From Bradyrhizobium sp. YR681 (GTDB lineage: Bacteria; Pseudomonadota; Alphaproteobacteria; Rhizobiales; Xanthobacteraceae), in the NCBI RefSeq assembly GCF_000282615.1, contig NZ_AKIY01000227.1, positions 1 through 60,412 on the forward strand: a stretch of 60,412 bases of DNA, given 5' to 3'. Both the position numbers and the translations under genes were made by a program. Shown here piece by piece: positions 23,094-31,621 of this stretch; positions within the stretch are counted from its first letter, which is position 1, and the number at the start of each line of letters is the position of its first letter. The notes under the pieces were generated by a model. The model searched no databases. It saw only the letters and a list, made by a program, of their open reading frames with translations, and was not told where the DNA came from.

Positions 23094-24596
23094 ATGAATG
23101 TCGCTGTTCGCAGTCACGCCACCACCAAGCAGGCCATGGAGCATTTCGACGTGCTGATCGTCGGTGCCGGCATCTCCGGCATCGGCAGCGCCTATCACAT
23201 CGAAAAGCAGCTGCCGGGCACGAGCTACGTCATTCTGGAAACGCAGGCGACGTTCGGCGGCACCTGGAGCACGCATCGCTATCCCGGCATCCGCTCCGAC
23301 AGCGACCTCCACACCTTCGGCTACAGCTTCAAGCCCTGGGTCGGCCCGCCGATCGCGAGCGCCGAAGAAATCCTCAGCTATATGAACGAGGTGATCGACG
23401 ACAACGATATCGCCCGCCACATCCGCTACAAGCACAAGATCAATTCCGCGAGCTGGTCGAGCGAGCAGAATCTCTGGACCATCGAGGCGACGACGACCGA
23501 CACCGGCGAAGCCAGGACCTTCACCGCGAACTTCCTCTGGATGTGCCAGGGCTACTATCGCCATTCGGAAGGCCACACGCCGGAATGGAAGGGCACGGAC
23601 CGCTTCAAGGGCCGCATTGTCCATCCCCAGACCTGGCCGGATGATATCGACCTTGCGGGCAAGAAGGTCGTCGTGATCGGCTCGGGCGCGACCGCAGCGA
23701 CACTGGTGCCGAACATCGCCGACCAATGCGCGCATGTCACCATGCTGCAGCGCTCGCCGACCTATTTCCGGCTCGGCCGCAACGCCATCGAAATCGCTGA
23801 AGAGCTGCGCCGGCTCCAGGTGGATGAAGCCTGGATCCACGAGATCGTTCGTCGCAAGATCCTGTTCGAGCAGGATGCGTTCACGAAGCTCTGCTTGTCC
23901 AAGCCGGAGCAGGTGAAGAAAGAGCTGATCGGCCAGATCAGCGCGGTGCTCGGCCCCGACTACGACGTCGAGACGCATTTCACGCCGAGTTACCGGCCGT
24001 GGCGGCAGCGCATCGCCTTCGTGCCCGATGCCGATCTGTTCAAGGGCATCGCCAGCGGCAAGGCCTCCGTCGTCACCGACGAGATCGAATGCTTCGTCGA
24101 GAATGGCATCCAGCTCAAGTCGGGCAAGTTGCTCGAAGCCGAAATCATCGTCACCGCGACCGGCTTCAACCTCTCGGCACTCGGTGACATCGCTTTCGAG
24201 ATCGACGGCAAGCCACTCGCCTTCGGCGACACAGTCACCTATCGCGGCATGATGTTCACGGGCGTGCCGAACATGGTCTGGGTGTTCGGTTATTTCCGTG
24301 CCAGCTGGACGCTGCGCGTCGATCTCGTCGCCGATTTCGTCTGCCGGCTGCTCGGCCACATGAAGGCCAAGGGCGCGAAGAAGGTCGAGGTCAAGCTCCG
24401 CGCCGAAGACCACAACATGCCGATCCTGCCCTGGATCGATCCGGAGAATTTCAATCCCGGCTACATCATGCGCGACATGAATTTGCTGCCCAAGCGCGGC
24501 GACAAGCCGGAATGGCAGCACAGCCAGGATTACTGGACCGAGAAGGACGAGATCCCGAAGACAGACCTGGACGACAAGGCGTTTGTTTACGGGTGA
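23094..24596 (+). CDS. FAD-dependent Baeyer-Villiger-type monooxygenase
   Basis: A 500-residue class B flavoprotein monooxygenase using FAD and NADPH. The first Rossmann motif is VGAGISGIGSAYH (from residue 23), with the Gly-rich FGGTWSTHRYPG segment. The Baeyer-Villiger fingerprint FxGxxxHxxxWP is matched exactly at residues 171-182 (FKGRIVHPQTWP), and the second dinucleotide motif is VIGSGATAATLVP (from 194). A GFN segment follows in the ATGF motif (VTATGFN). This supports oxygen insertion next to a ketone, though some fingerprint-positive relatives oxidise N or S. The frame extends 24 codons upstream; MNVAVRSH is taken as start. Standing alone, it gives no pathway clue. Confidence 0.92.
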   Translation: MNVAVRSHATTKQAMEHFDVLIVGAGISGIGSAYHIEKQLPGTSYVILETQATFGGTWSTHRYPGIRSDSDLHTFGYSFKPWVGPPIASAEEILSYMNEVIDDNDIARHIRYKHKINSASWSSEQNLWTIEATTTDTGEARTFTANFLWMCQGYYRHSEGHTPEWKGTDRFKGRIVHPQTWPDDIDLAGKKVVVIGSGATAATLVPNIADQCAHVTMLQRSPTYFRLGRNAIEIAEELRRLQVDEAWIHEIVRRKILFEQDAFTKLCLSKPEQVKKELIGQISAVLGPDYDVETHFTPSYRPWRQRIAFVPDADLFKGIASGKASVVTDEIECFVENGIQLKSGKLLEAEIIVTATGFNLSALGDIAFEIDGKPLAFGDTVTYRGMMFTGVPNMVWVFGYFRASWTLRVDLVADFVCRLLGHMKAKGAKKVEVKLRAEDHNMPILPWIDPENFNPGYIMRDMNLLPKRGDKPEWQHSQDYWTEKDEIPKTDLDDKAFVYG

Positions 24597-24642
24597 GGGG
24601 GCCGTTGGTGTAAGGGGCGGCGGCTATCGCCCCGCACTCCAC

Positions 24643-24783
24643 TGTCGTCCCGGGGCGCGAAGCGAGCCCGGGACCCATACTCCCAGGGAGTGGTTATAGG
24701 GCGAGCTGGCCACTCCGGGTCTTCGCCAAACATCCCCTGTGGCTATGGGTCCCGGATCTGCGCTTCGCTTGTCCGGGACGACA
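24643..24783. repeat. Large palindromic intergenic repeat (TGTCGTCCCGGG family)
   Basis: TGTCGTCCCGGGGCGCGAAGC at the left pairs with the right arm GCGCTTCGCTTGTCCGGGACGACA, and the inner GGGACCCATA pairs with CTATGGGTCCC. It fills the gap between two convergent genes. Related but diverged elements lie in the tct operon and at 3.05 and 15.4 kb. Confidence 0.85.
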
Positions 24784-24827
24784 CTGTTTGTTGGTTAAGC
24801 GGCGTCCCAGCTCACTCTCATTTCAGA

Positions 24828-25748
24828 CTACGAATTCCTTCTTGTCGCATTCGTCGCAATCGCCGCCGCGGCCGTCCGGTTCTCAACGCCGAGCTTGGCG
24901 TAAATCTGCTCCAGATGCTTGTCGACCGTGCGTGGGCTCAATCCAAGAATCTGCGCGATGTCGCGGTTGGTCTTGCCCTTGCTGAGCCAGGCCAGCACCT
25001 CGCCCTCGCGGGTGGTGAGGCCGAGCTCGCTGGTGAACTCCGGCGGCAGCGCAGTGCCGGATTCCTTCGAGAGTCGCAGCAGGAATTCGTTCGGCGCGGT
25101 TTCGCCCATGTAATAGAAGCGAAGCTGCGGATTGTCGGGCAGGGCGGCCGCCTGCGACTTCGCGTTGCTCTTGCCCCTGGCCTGCTCCAGCCATTGCAGC
25201 AATGACGGGGGCAGGACGAAGTCGTCGGCCTGCGCGCCATGATGGTCGGCCAGCAGCTTTTGCGCCTGCGGGGTGGCCCAGAGGATGTGGCCTTGCCGGT
25301 TGACCGCGAACAGGAAGCGGCCGGAGACGTCGAGCGCTGTGCGCGCGCTCTGGGTCAGGCGGGCATTGCCGAGATGGACTCGGATGCGCGCCAGCATCTC
25401 CTCGATCACGATCGGCTTGGTCACGTAGTCGACGCCGCCGGCGTCGAGTCCGCGCACGATGTGCTCGGTTTCGGCAAGGCCCGTCATGAAGATCACGGGC
25501 ACGTTGGCGAGGCCCGCATCGCGCTTGAGGCGGCGGCAGGTCTCGAACCCGTCAATGCCGGGCATCACCGCATCCAGCAGCACGATGTCGGGCGTGATCT
25601 GGTCGACAATGCGCATCGCGCTCGCGCCGTCGAGCGCCACCATCACCGTCATCCCGGCGCCGTCCAGCGCATCGGTGAGCAACCGCAGCGTTTCGGGGGA
25701 GTCATCGACAACGAGCGCTACGTCGCGCTTCTTCGGTTCAATGCTCAT
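24828..25748 (-). CDS. Response regulator with LuxR-type DNA-binding domain, partner of the permease-kinase
   Basis: A protein of about 306 residues. The receiver domain (residues 9-125) has the acidic pair DD (15-16), phospho-acceptor D59 in IVLLDAVMPGIDG, T/S in FMTG and K in YVTKPI. A middle PAS-like segment follows (FLFAVNRQGHILWATPQAQKLL), then a C-terminal LuxR/FixJ helix-turn-helix (LTTREGEVLAWLSKGKTNRDIAQILGLSPRTVDKHLEQIYAKLG). Two ATGs (25754, 25748) lie inside the last codons of the kinase gene; the coding regions overlap by 11-17 bases, so the pair is translationally coupled. It is the likely activator of the adjacent divergent urt-amidase operon, probably through the inverted repeat between the kinase and urtA. 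Confidence 0.93.
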   Translation of the reverse strand: MSIEPKKRDVALVVDDSPETLRLLTDALDGAGMTVMVALDGASAMRIVDQITPDIVLLDAVMPGIDGFETCRRLKRDAGLANVPVIFMTGLAETEHIVRGLDAGGVDYVTKPIVIEEMLARIRVHLGNARLTQSARTALDVSGRFLFAVNRQGHILWATPQAQKLLADHHGAQADDFVLPPSLLQWLEQARGKSNAKSQAAALPDNPQLRFYYMGETAPNEFLLRLSKESGTALPPEFTSELGLTTREGEVLAWLSKGKTNRDIAQILGLSPRTVDKHLEQIYAKLGVENRTAAAAIATNATRRNS

Positions 25749-28700
25749 AAGCATGCAACGTCTTCAATGTGGCCATGTACTGGTCGAGATCGAAACGGTC
25801 GACGAGTGAGCGCATCTGCGCGACGAAGTCGGCGTGCTCAGGGTGCTCGCTGCCGATCTCGTCGAGCTTGAGCTGGATTCCCTTGACGTAGCCGATCTGG
25901 CCGAGCCCGATCAGCGCCTCGATGTGCCGCACCGGCGGCTTCGATCCGCTCTCCGGTCGCCAGAACGGCACCGCGATCTCGTCCGAGCCGTATTGCCATT
26001 CGATCTTGAGGAGCTGGCGGATCGTCTCCAGCAGCCGCGGAATGTCGATCGGCTTCATCAGATAGCCGTCGTGGAAGGGTTGCGCCAGCGGCGTGCCGTG
26101 GGCCTCCAGCGCGCTCGCCGACACCATCAGGATCCGCGCCTGGTGATGGCCGCTCGCGCGCAGCGCCTCCGCCACGGCCCAGCCGTCCATGGCCGGCATG
26201 GAGATGTCGAGCAGGAACAGATCGGGCCGGCAATGCTGCGCCAGCGCGAGGCAGCCCGCGCCGTCGGGGGCGCTGAGCAGGATGAAGCCGAGCGGCGTCA
26301 GCACCTCGCGCAGGAGATCGCGATGCACTGGGTCGTCGTCGGTGATGAGGATGGTCTTGCGCGTGCCGTGATAGCCGGAGACCGGCGCCTTCACCGGCGC
26401 GATGCGCTGCGGGTTGGTGACCTCCGACAGCAAGATCTTGACCTTGAAGGTGCTGCCGGCGCCGACCGTGCTCAAGACCTTGATGTCGCCGCCCATGACG
26501 CCGGCGAGCAAGCGGCTGATGGTCAGGCCGAGCCCGGTCCCGGTCTGCGGCTGCGAGACACCGAGCGCGCCGCGCTCGAACGGCGCGAAGATGCGCTCGA
26601 GATCGTCGCCGCGAATGCCGGGGCCGGTGTCGATCACCTCGAACTCGGCGACCGGGCTGCGATAGTGCACGACGAACTGCACGCTGCCGGTCTGGGTGAA
26701 CTTGATCGCGTTGGAGAGCAGATTGATCAGGACCTGGCGCAGGCGCTTCTCGTCGGCATAGACCACGAGCGGCAAATAAGCCGGCCGCCTGAACACGAAG
26801 TCGATGCCCTTGGCAGCGGCCTGAAGGCGGAACATGCCGACGAGTTGATCCAGGAACTCGCTGAGCCGCACCTCGTCGCGCGACAGATAAAGCCGCCCCG
26901 CCTCGATCTTGGAGATATCCAGGATGCCGTCGATCAGGCCGGAGAGGTGATCGGCGCTGCGGCGGACCACGCGGACCTGGTCGCGCGGCTTGGTGGTCAG
27001 CGTCGAATCCTGCTCCAGCAGCTGGGCATAGCCGCTGATCGCGTTCAGCGGCGAACGCAGCTCGTGGCTGAGGCCGACGACGTAGCGGCTCTTGGCGAGG
27101 TTGGCGGATTCGGCGACCTCCTTGGCGCGCTGCAGCTCGGCATCGGTGCGCTTGTGCGCGTCGATCTCCTGGATCAGGAGCGCCGTCTGCCGTTTGGTTT
27201 CAGCCTCCGCCGCGCGGCGGCTCTGCTGCGCCAGCACGAACAGCCAGGCCACCACGCCGATGATGATGCTGAGCGAGAAGAACACCTTCCACAGCACGTT
27301 GGAGACGAGCATGTTCTCGCCATGTACGCTCGCGGAGGTCTGGAGATAGATCAGCCCCAGCACCAGTGCGACGAGGCCGGCCGAGACGACGAAGACCCCG
27401 ATGTAATGGCCGAACTGCGAGTTGATCCGCTGATAGATCGGCTGTGGCAAGATCCTGCCAAGCGCCTCGGAGAATTGCACCTGCGCGCGCGCATGCGGCT
27501 TGCAGAGGTCATGGCAGCGTGCATCGAGCGAGCAGCAGAGCGAGCAGATCGGGCCGGCGTAAGCCGGGCAGGAGGTCATGTCCTCCGGCTCAAAGCTGTG
27601 TTCGCAGATACAGCACTGGATCGCCTCGATATTGGCCCAGCTTCGCTTCGGCTTGCGCGCGATGTAGTATTTTCCGCCGGTCAGCCAGGCGATCACGGGT
27701 GCGGTGACGAAGGCGACCGTCAGCGCAACGAAGGCGGCGAGCGCCTTCATGGTTGGGCCGAACAGGCCGTAAAAGGCCGCGATCGAGACGATGATCGCGA
27801 GCGTCATCGCGCCGACGCCGACCGGATTGATGTCGTAGAGATGCGCCCGCTTGAACTCCATCTGCGGCGGCCGCAGGCCGAGCGGCTTGTTGATCACGAG
27901 ATCGGACACCAGCGCGCCGACCCAGGCAATCGCGACGTTGGAGTAGAGCGCCAGCGTCTGCTCCAGCGCCTTGTAGACGCCGATCTCCATCAGCAGCAGC
28001 GCGACCATTACGTTGAACACCAGCCAGACGACGCGCCCGGGATGGCTGTGGGTCAAGCGCGAGAAGAAATTCGACCAGGCGATCGAGCCGGCATAGGCGT
28101 TGGTGACGTTGATCTTGATCTGCGACAGCACCACGAAGAAGCCGGTCAGCGCCAGCGCGAGATCCGGCTCCGACAGCACGTAGCGAAACGCCACGAGATA
28201 CATGTGCGCGGGCTCGGCGGCCTCTTCGGGCGGTACGCCATGGCTGAGCGCGAAGAAGGCGAGGAACGAGCCCGCGAGGAGCTTCAGCGCGCCGAGCACG
28301 ATCCAGCCCGGCCCCGCGCTCATCAGCGCAATCCACCACGATGCTTTCGAGGTGCGCCGGTCGCGCGGCAAAAAGCGCAGGAAGTCGACCTGCTCGCCGA
28401 TCTGCGCCACCAGCGAGAACACGACAGAGGATGCGACGCCGAACAGCAGCAGGTCGAAATGGCCGCCGAGGTCGCCGTGCTCGCCGGCGAATTTGTGCCA
28501 TTCCGTGAAGGAGTGGGGGCTTGCCCAGGCGATTGCGGCAAAGGGCAGGATGTGGAGGACGATCCAGAGCGGCTGCGTCCAGAGCTGGAAACGGCTGATC
28601 AACGTGATGCCGTAGGTCACCAGCGGAATGATCGCGACCGCGCTGATGAGGTAGCCGATCGGGCGCGGGATGCCCAGACACATCTCCAGCGCGGTCGCCA

Positions 28701-29109
28701 GGATCACCGCCTCGACCGCGAAGAAGATGAAGGTGAAGGAGGCGTAGATCAGCGACGTGACGGTCGAGCCGATATAGCCGAAGCCGGCGCCGCGGGTGAG
28801 GAGGTCAATGTCGATGCCGCATTTGGCGGCATAATAGGCAATGGGTACGCCGCAGCAGAAGATGATGGTGGAGACAACCAGGATGGCGGCGGCGGCGTTG
28901 GTGACGCCGTAATTGAGGGTGATGGTTCCGCCGATCGCTTCGAGAACCAGGAACGAGATCGCGCCGATCGCGGTGTTGGCGACGCGGGCGGCGGACCAGC
29001 GTCGCGCGCTTTTGGCGGTGAAGCGCAGGGCGTAGTCTTCCAGCGTCTGGTTGGCGACCCATTGGTTGTACTGGCGCCTGACGCGGTCTATTCGCTGCCG
29101 CCCTGCCAC
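25738..29109 (-). CDS. Hybrid histidine kinase with N-terminal NCS1-type permease domain and cysteine-rich linker
   Basis: A 1123-residue membrane sensor. Residues 1-485 look like a whole NCS1 (cytosine/purine/allantoin permease) protein with about 12 helices (WSAARVANTAIGAISFLV, TRGAGFGYIGST, TNAYAGSIAWSNFF). Residues 499-541 hold a cysteine/histidine cluster (CCICEH, CPAYAGPICSLCC, CHDLCKPH) resembling a zinc-binding treble clef or B-box. Two more helices follow (569-589, 606-627). The kinase core has phospho-His H682 (SHELRSPLN) and ATPase boxes NLLSNAIKFT, DTGPGIRG, TGTGLGLTI. The receiver domain holds D968 (LFLLDISMP), and a helical extension ends the protein. It starts at GTG. Divergent from urtA, it probably senses amides, urea or a related nitrogen compound. 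Confidence 0.92.
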   Translation of the reverse strand: MAGRQRIDRVRRQYNQWVANQTLEDYALRFTAKSARRWSAARVANTAIGAISFLVLEAIGGTITLNYGVTNAAAAILVVSTIIFCCGVPIAYYAAKCGIDIDLLTRGAGFGYIGSTVTSLIYASFTFIFFAVEAVILATALEMCLGIPRPIGYLISAVAIIPLVTYGITLISRFQLWTQPLWIVLHILPFAAIAWASPHSFTEWHKFAGEHGDLGGHFDLLLFGVASSVVFSLVAQIGEQVDFLRFLPRDRRTSKASWWIALMSAGPGWIVLGALKLLAGSFLAFFALSHGVPPEEAAEPAHMYLVAFRYVLSEPDLALALTGFFVVLSQIKINVTNAYAGSIAWSNFFSRLTHSHPGRVVWLVFNVMVALLLMEIGVYKALEQTLALYSNVAIAWVGALVSDLVINKPLGLRPPQMEFKRAHLYDINPVGVGAMTLAIIVSIAAFYGLFGPTMKALAAFVALTVAFVTAPVIAWLTGGKYYIARKPKRSWANIEAIQCCICEHSFEPEDMTSCPAYAGPICSLCCSLDARCHDLCKPHARAQVQFSEALGRILPQPIYQRINSQFGHYIGVFVVSAGLVALVLGLIYLQTSASVHGENMLVSNVLWKVFFSLSIIIGVVAWLFVLAQQSRRAAEAETKRQTALLIQEIDAHKRTDAELQRAKEVAESANLAKSRYVVGLSHELRSPLNAISGYAQLLEQDSTLTTKPRDQVRVVRRSADHLSGLIDGILDISKIEAGRLYLSRDEVRLSEFLDQLVGMFRLQAAAKGIDFVFRRPAYLPLVVYADEKRLRQVLINLLSNAIKFTQTGSVQFVVHYRSPVAEFEVIDTGPGIRGDDLERIFAPFERGALGVSQPQTGTGLGLTISRLLAGVMGGDIKVLSTVGAGSTFKVKILLSEVTNPQRIAPVKAPVSGYHGTRKTILITDDDPVHRDLLREVLTPLGFILLSAPDGAGCLALAQHCRPDLFLLDISMPAMDGWAVAEALRASGHHQARILMVSASALEAHGTPLAQPFHDGYLMKPIDIPRLLETIRQLLKIEWQYGSDEIAVPFWRPESGSKPPVRHIEALIGLGQIGYVKGIQLKLDEIGSEHPEHADFVAQMRSLVDRFDLDQYMATLKTLHAYEH

Positions 29110-29190
29110 TCGAACCCCACTCCCGAAGACGTCCGAAACCTCTCGCGAACTCGCAAATCCCGTACCAAAAGCCTACGTCGGTATTTTGCG

Positions 29191-29228
29191 GTGCAGTATA
29201 CGCGATCTTGCGTATGCTTGCCCTGCAC
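29191..29228. promoter_or_regulatory. Candidate operator in the kinase-urtA divergent promoter region
   Basis: ATACGC-GATCTT-GCGTAT is a perfect 6+6 inverted repeat (29198-29215), flanked by a second inverted pair, GTGCAG (29191-29196) and CTGCAC (29223-29228). It lies 60-97 bases before the urtA start, a usual place for an activator site, and about 80 bases before the kinase start. Two-fold symmetry fits a dimeric LuxR-type regulator such as the one encoded next door. No clear sigma-54 -24/-12 element was seen. The assignment to that regulator is inference. Confidence 0.5.
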
Positions 29229-29287
29229 AAATTCGAGCCATCCTCACGGCACCAATCGCGTGTCCTCGAACAAACAGTGGGGTGCTC

Positions 29288-30547
29288 ATGTCAGACGAAG
29301 CAAACAAGGGCTTGTTGTCGCCGTTACGGCGCAAACTATTGATGGGAATGGCCGCCGTGCCGGCCATCACGATGCTGCCGAAGGCATCGTTTGCGCAGGC
29401 CCCGGCGACCTCGGCGGTCAACACCACGGGTCTCGCGGTCACCGACACCGAAGTGACGGTCGGCATCCTGCATTCGGCGACCGGCACCATGGCCATCTCC
29501 GAGACCGGCTCGATCGAGGCCGAGAAGCTCGCCATCGAGCAGATCAACGCCATGGGCGGCGTGCTCGGCCGCAAGATCAAGTTCATCCAGGAAGACGGCG
29601 CCAGCGACTGGCCGACCTTCGCCGAAAAGGCCAAGAAGCTTCTCGTCAACGACAAGGTCGCGGCCATCATGGGCTGCTGGACCTCGGCCTCCCGCAAGGC
29701 AGTGCTGCCGGTCATGGAGCAGTACAACGGCATGCTCTATTACCCGACCTTCTATGAAGGCCTCGAGCAGTCCAAGAACGTGATCTACACCGGCCAGGAA
29801 GCGACCCAGCAGATCCTCGCCGGCCTGAACTGGATCGCCAAGGAGAAGGGCGCAAAGTCGTTCTTCTTCATCGGCTCGGACTACATCTGGCCGCGCACCT
29901 CGAACAAGATCGCGCGCAAGCATGTCGAGAACGTGCTGAAGGGCAAGGTCGTCGGCGAGGAATACTATGCGCTCGGCTCGACCCAGTTCAATTCGGTCAT
30001 CAACAAGATCAAGCTGACCAAGCCCGACGTGATCTTCACCGACGTCGTCGGCGGCTCGAACGTCGCCTTCTACAAGCAGCTCAAGGCTGCCGGCATCGAC
30101 CTCTCCAAGCAGGCGCTGCTGACGATCTCGGTCACCGAAGACGAAATCGACGGCATCGGCGGCGAGAACATCGCGGGCGCCTATGCCTGCATGAAGTACT
30201 TCCAGTCGCTCGACAACCCGAACAACAAGACCTTCGTGCCCGCGTTCAAGAAGATGTGGGGCGAGAAGACCGTGATCGGAGACGTCACCCAGGCTGCCTA
30301 TCTCGGCCCGTGGCTGTGGAAATTGACGGTCGAGAAGGCCGGCTCGTTCGACATCGACAAGATCGCGGCGGCTTCGCCCGGCGTCGAGTTCAAGGGTGCT
30401 CCGGAAGGCTATGTGCGGATCCACGAAAACCATCACCTCTGGTCGAAGACCCGGGTGGGCCGCGCCAAGCTCGATGGCCAGTTCGAGCTGATCTACGAGA
30501 CCGCCGATCTCGTCGAGCCGGATCCGTTCCCCAAGGGCTACCAGTAA
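29288..30547 (+). CDS. urtA: Urea/short-chain amide ABC transporter substrate-binding protein
   Basis: A 419-residue periplasmic binding protein. The N-terminus has a twin-arginine-like signal (LRRKLLMGMAAVPAI, ending around SFAQA), then VTVGILHSATGTMAISETG, the UrtA/FmdD pattern. MGCWTSASRKAVLPVMEQYNGMLYYPTFYEGLEQS is the ligand-binding stretch found in urea and amide binding proteins, followed by PRTSNKIARK and EYYALGSTQF. Homologs are named UrtA (urea) or FmdD (formamide and short-chain amides); the neighbouring amidases favour the second here. The frame is open upstream; the ATG at MSDEANKG is chosen for the signal peptide. First gene of urtABCDE-fmdA-fmdB-amiE. Confidence 0.94.
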   Translation: MSDEANKGLLSPLRRKLLMGMAAVPAITMLPKASFAQAPATSAVNTTGLAVTDTEVTVGILHSATGTMAISETGSIEAEKLAIEQINAMGGVLGRKIKFIQEDGASDWPTFAEKAKKLLVNDKVAAIMGCWTSASRKAVLPVMEQYNGMLYYPTFYEGLEQSKNVIYTGQEATQQILAGLNWIAKEKGAKSFFFIGSDYIWPRTSNKIARKHVENVLKGKVVGEEYYALGSTQFNSVINKIKLTKPDVIFTDVVGGSNVAFYKQLKAAGIDLSKQALLTISVTEDEIDGIGGENIAGAYACMKYFQSLDNPNNKTFVPAFKKMWGEKTVIGDVTQAAYLGPWLWKLTVEKAGSFDIDKIAAASPGVEFKGAPEGYVRIHENHHLWSKTRVGRAKLDGQFELIYETADLVEPDPFPKGYQ

Positions 30548-30591
30548 GAAGCGGCATCCGTCGCGCTTTCTCTCGAGATCAACAGCTCCCT

Positions 30592-30651
30592 GGCGTGGAC
30601 AGCAAATCCACGCCCAAGACCCCCGCGTCGCGAACCTGCTCGCGGCGCGGG
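30592..30651 (+). terminator. Two consecutive hairpins between urtA and urtB (attenuator or mRNA-stabilising)
   Basis: Hairpin 1: GGCGTGGA / TCCACGCC (8 perfect pairs, 7-base loop). Hairpin 2: CCCGCGTCGCGA / TCGCGGCGCGGG (12 pairs including one G-U, 6-base loop). No T-run follows, so full termination is unlikely. The place, just after the binding-protein gene, is typical for structures that keep binding-protein messenger in excess over permease messenger. Confidence 0.65.
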
Positions 30652-30677
30652 ACCCTTACCCCTGACGGAGGACATCG

Positions 30678-31604
30678 ATGTTCGGCGACTACTCGCTTGG
30701 TGATCTTGGCTCCATCTTCGTCATGCAGGGGTTTGCAGGACTGATCCTGTTCTCGGTCTACGTGCTGATGGCGCTCGGTCTTGCCATCATCTTCGGCCAG
30801 ATGGGCGTCATCAACATGGCCCATGGCGAGTTCATGATCCTCGGGGCCTACGTCACCTGGATGACCTCGAGTTTCTTCCAGTCCCATTTGCCGAGCCTGT
30901 TCAGCGGCTACTTCTTCCTCGCGATGATCCTGGCATTCATCGCATCCGGTGCGCTGGGAATGCTGGTGGAATGGGTGCTGATACGGCACCTCTACAAGCG
31001 CCCGCTCGACACGCTGCTCGCCACCTGGGGCCTCAGCCTGATGCTGCAGCAGGCCTATCGTTCCGTGTTCGGCGCGCGCGAGGTCGGCGTCGAGCTGCCG
31101 CAATGGATGCTCGGCTCGCTGCACGTGAGCGACAGCATCGAAGTGCCGATCAACGGCGTCTTCGTGATGTGCCTCACCGTGCTGATCACCGTCGGCGTCG
31201 CCTACGTCATGTACAAATCGCGCTGGGGCCGCCAGGTCCGCGCCGTGGTGCAGAATCGCATCATGGCCGGCGCCGTCGGCATCAATACCGAGAAGGTCGA
31301 TCGCTACACGTTCGGACTCGGTTGCGGCATCGCCGGCGTCGCCGGCAGCGCCTTCACCATGATCGGCTCGACCGGGCCGACATCGGGCCAGCTGTACATC
31401 GTCGATACGTTCCTCGTCGTCGTATTCGGCGGCGCGGCCAGCCTGCTGGGCACTATCGCCTCCGCGTTCTCGATCTCGCAGACGCAATCGACGTTCGAAT
31501 TCTTCATGTCGGGCTCGATGGCCAAGGTGCTCACGCTGCTCGCTGTCGTCGGCATCCTGATGCTGCGGCCGCAGGGCCTCTTCGCCCTCAAAGTCCGCAA
31601 ATAA
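30678..31604 (+). CDS. urtB: Urea/amide ABC transporter permease UrtB
   Basis: A 308-residue LivH-type inner-membrane permease with about eight hydrophobic segments. The family signature LGLAIIFGQMGVINMAHGEFMILGAY is near residues 34-59, and VVVFGGAASLLGTI near the C-terminus is the EAA-like loop contacting the ATPases. It pairs with UrtC as the transmembrane heterodimer. The preceding ribosome-binding site is strong (GGAGGA, 5 bases before ATG). The size is that of the short UrtB form, without the long periplasmic insertion of some cyanobacterial or gammaproteobacterial versions. Confidence 0.94.
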   Translation: MFGDYSLGDLGSIFVMQGFAGLILFSVYVLMALGLAIIFGQMGVINMAHGEFMILGAYVTWMTSSFFQSHLPSLFSGYFFLAMILAFIASGALGMLVEWVLIRHLYKRPLDTLLATWGLSLMLQQAYRSVFGAREVGVELPQWMLGSLHVSDSIEVPINGVFVMCLTVLITVGVAYVMYKSRWGRQVRAVVQNRIMAGAVGINTEKVDRYTFGLGCGIAGVAGSAFTMIGSTGPTSGQLYIVDTFLVVVFGGAASLLGTIASAFSISQTQSTFEFFMSGSMAKVLTLLAVVGILMLRPQGLFALKVRK

Positions 31605-31621
31605 CGGGAAGCAGGCAAGTC

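Noticed and set aside
25834..29757. A 1307-codon open frame on the plus strand, opposite the permease-kinase
   Set aside because: It is antisense to a gene with clear kinase, receiver and permease motifs; its product is a low-complexity Arg/Asp/Gln/Ala-rich sequence with no recognisable domain, as expected from the third-position G/C bias.
30971..31621. In-frame 217-codon extension upstream of urtC
   Set aside because: It lies wholly inside urtB in another frame, is Arg/His-rich, and urtC has a normal ATG and ribosome-binding site after the urtB stop.
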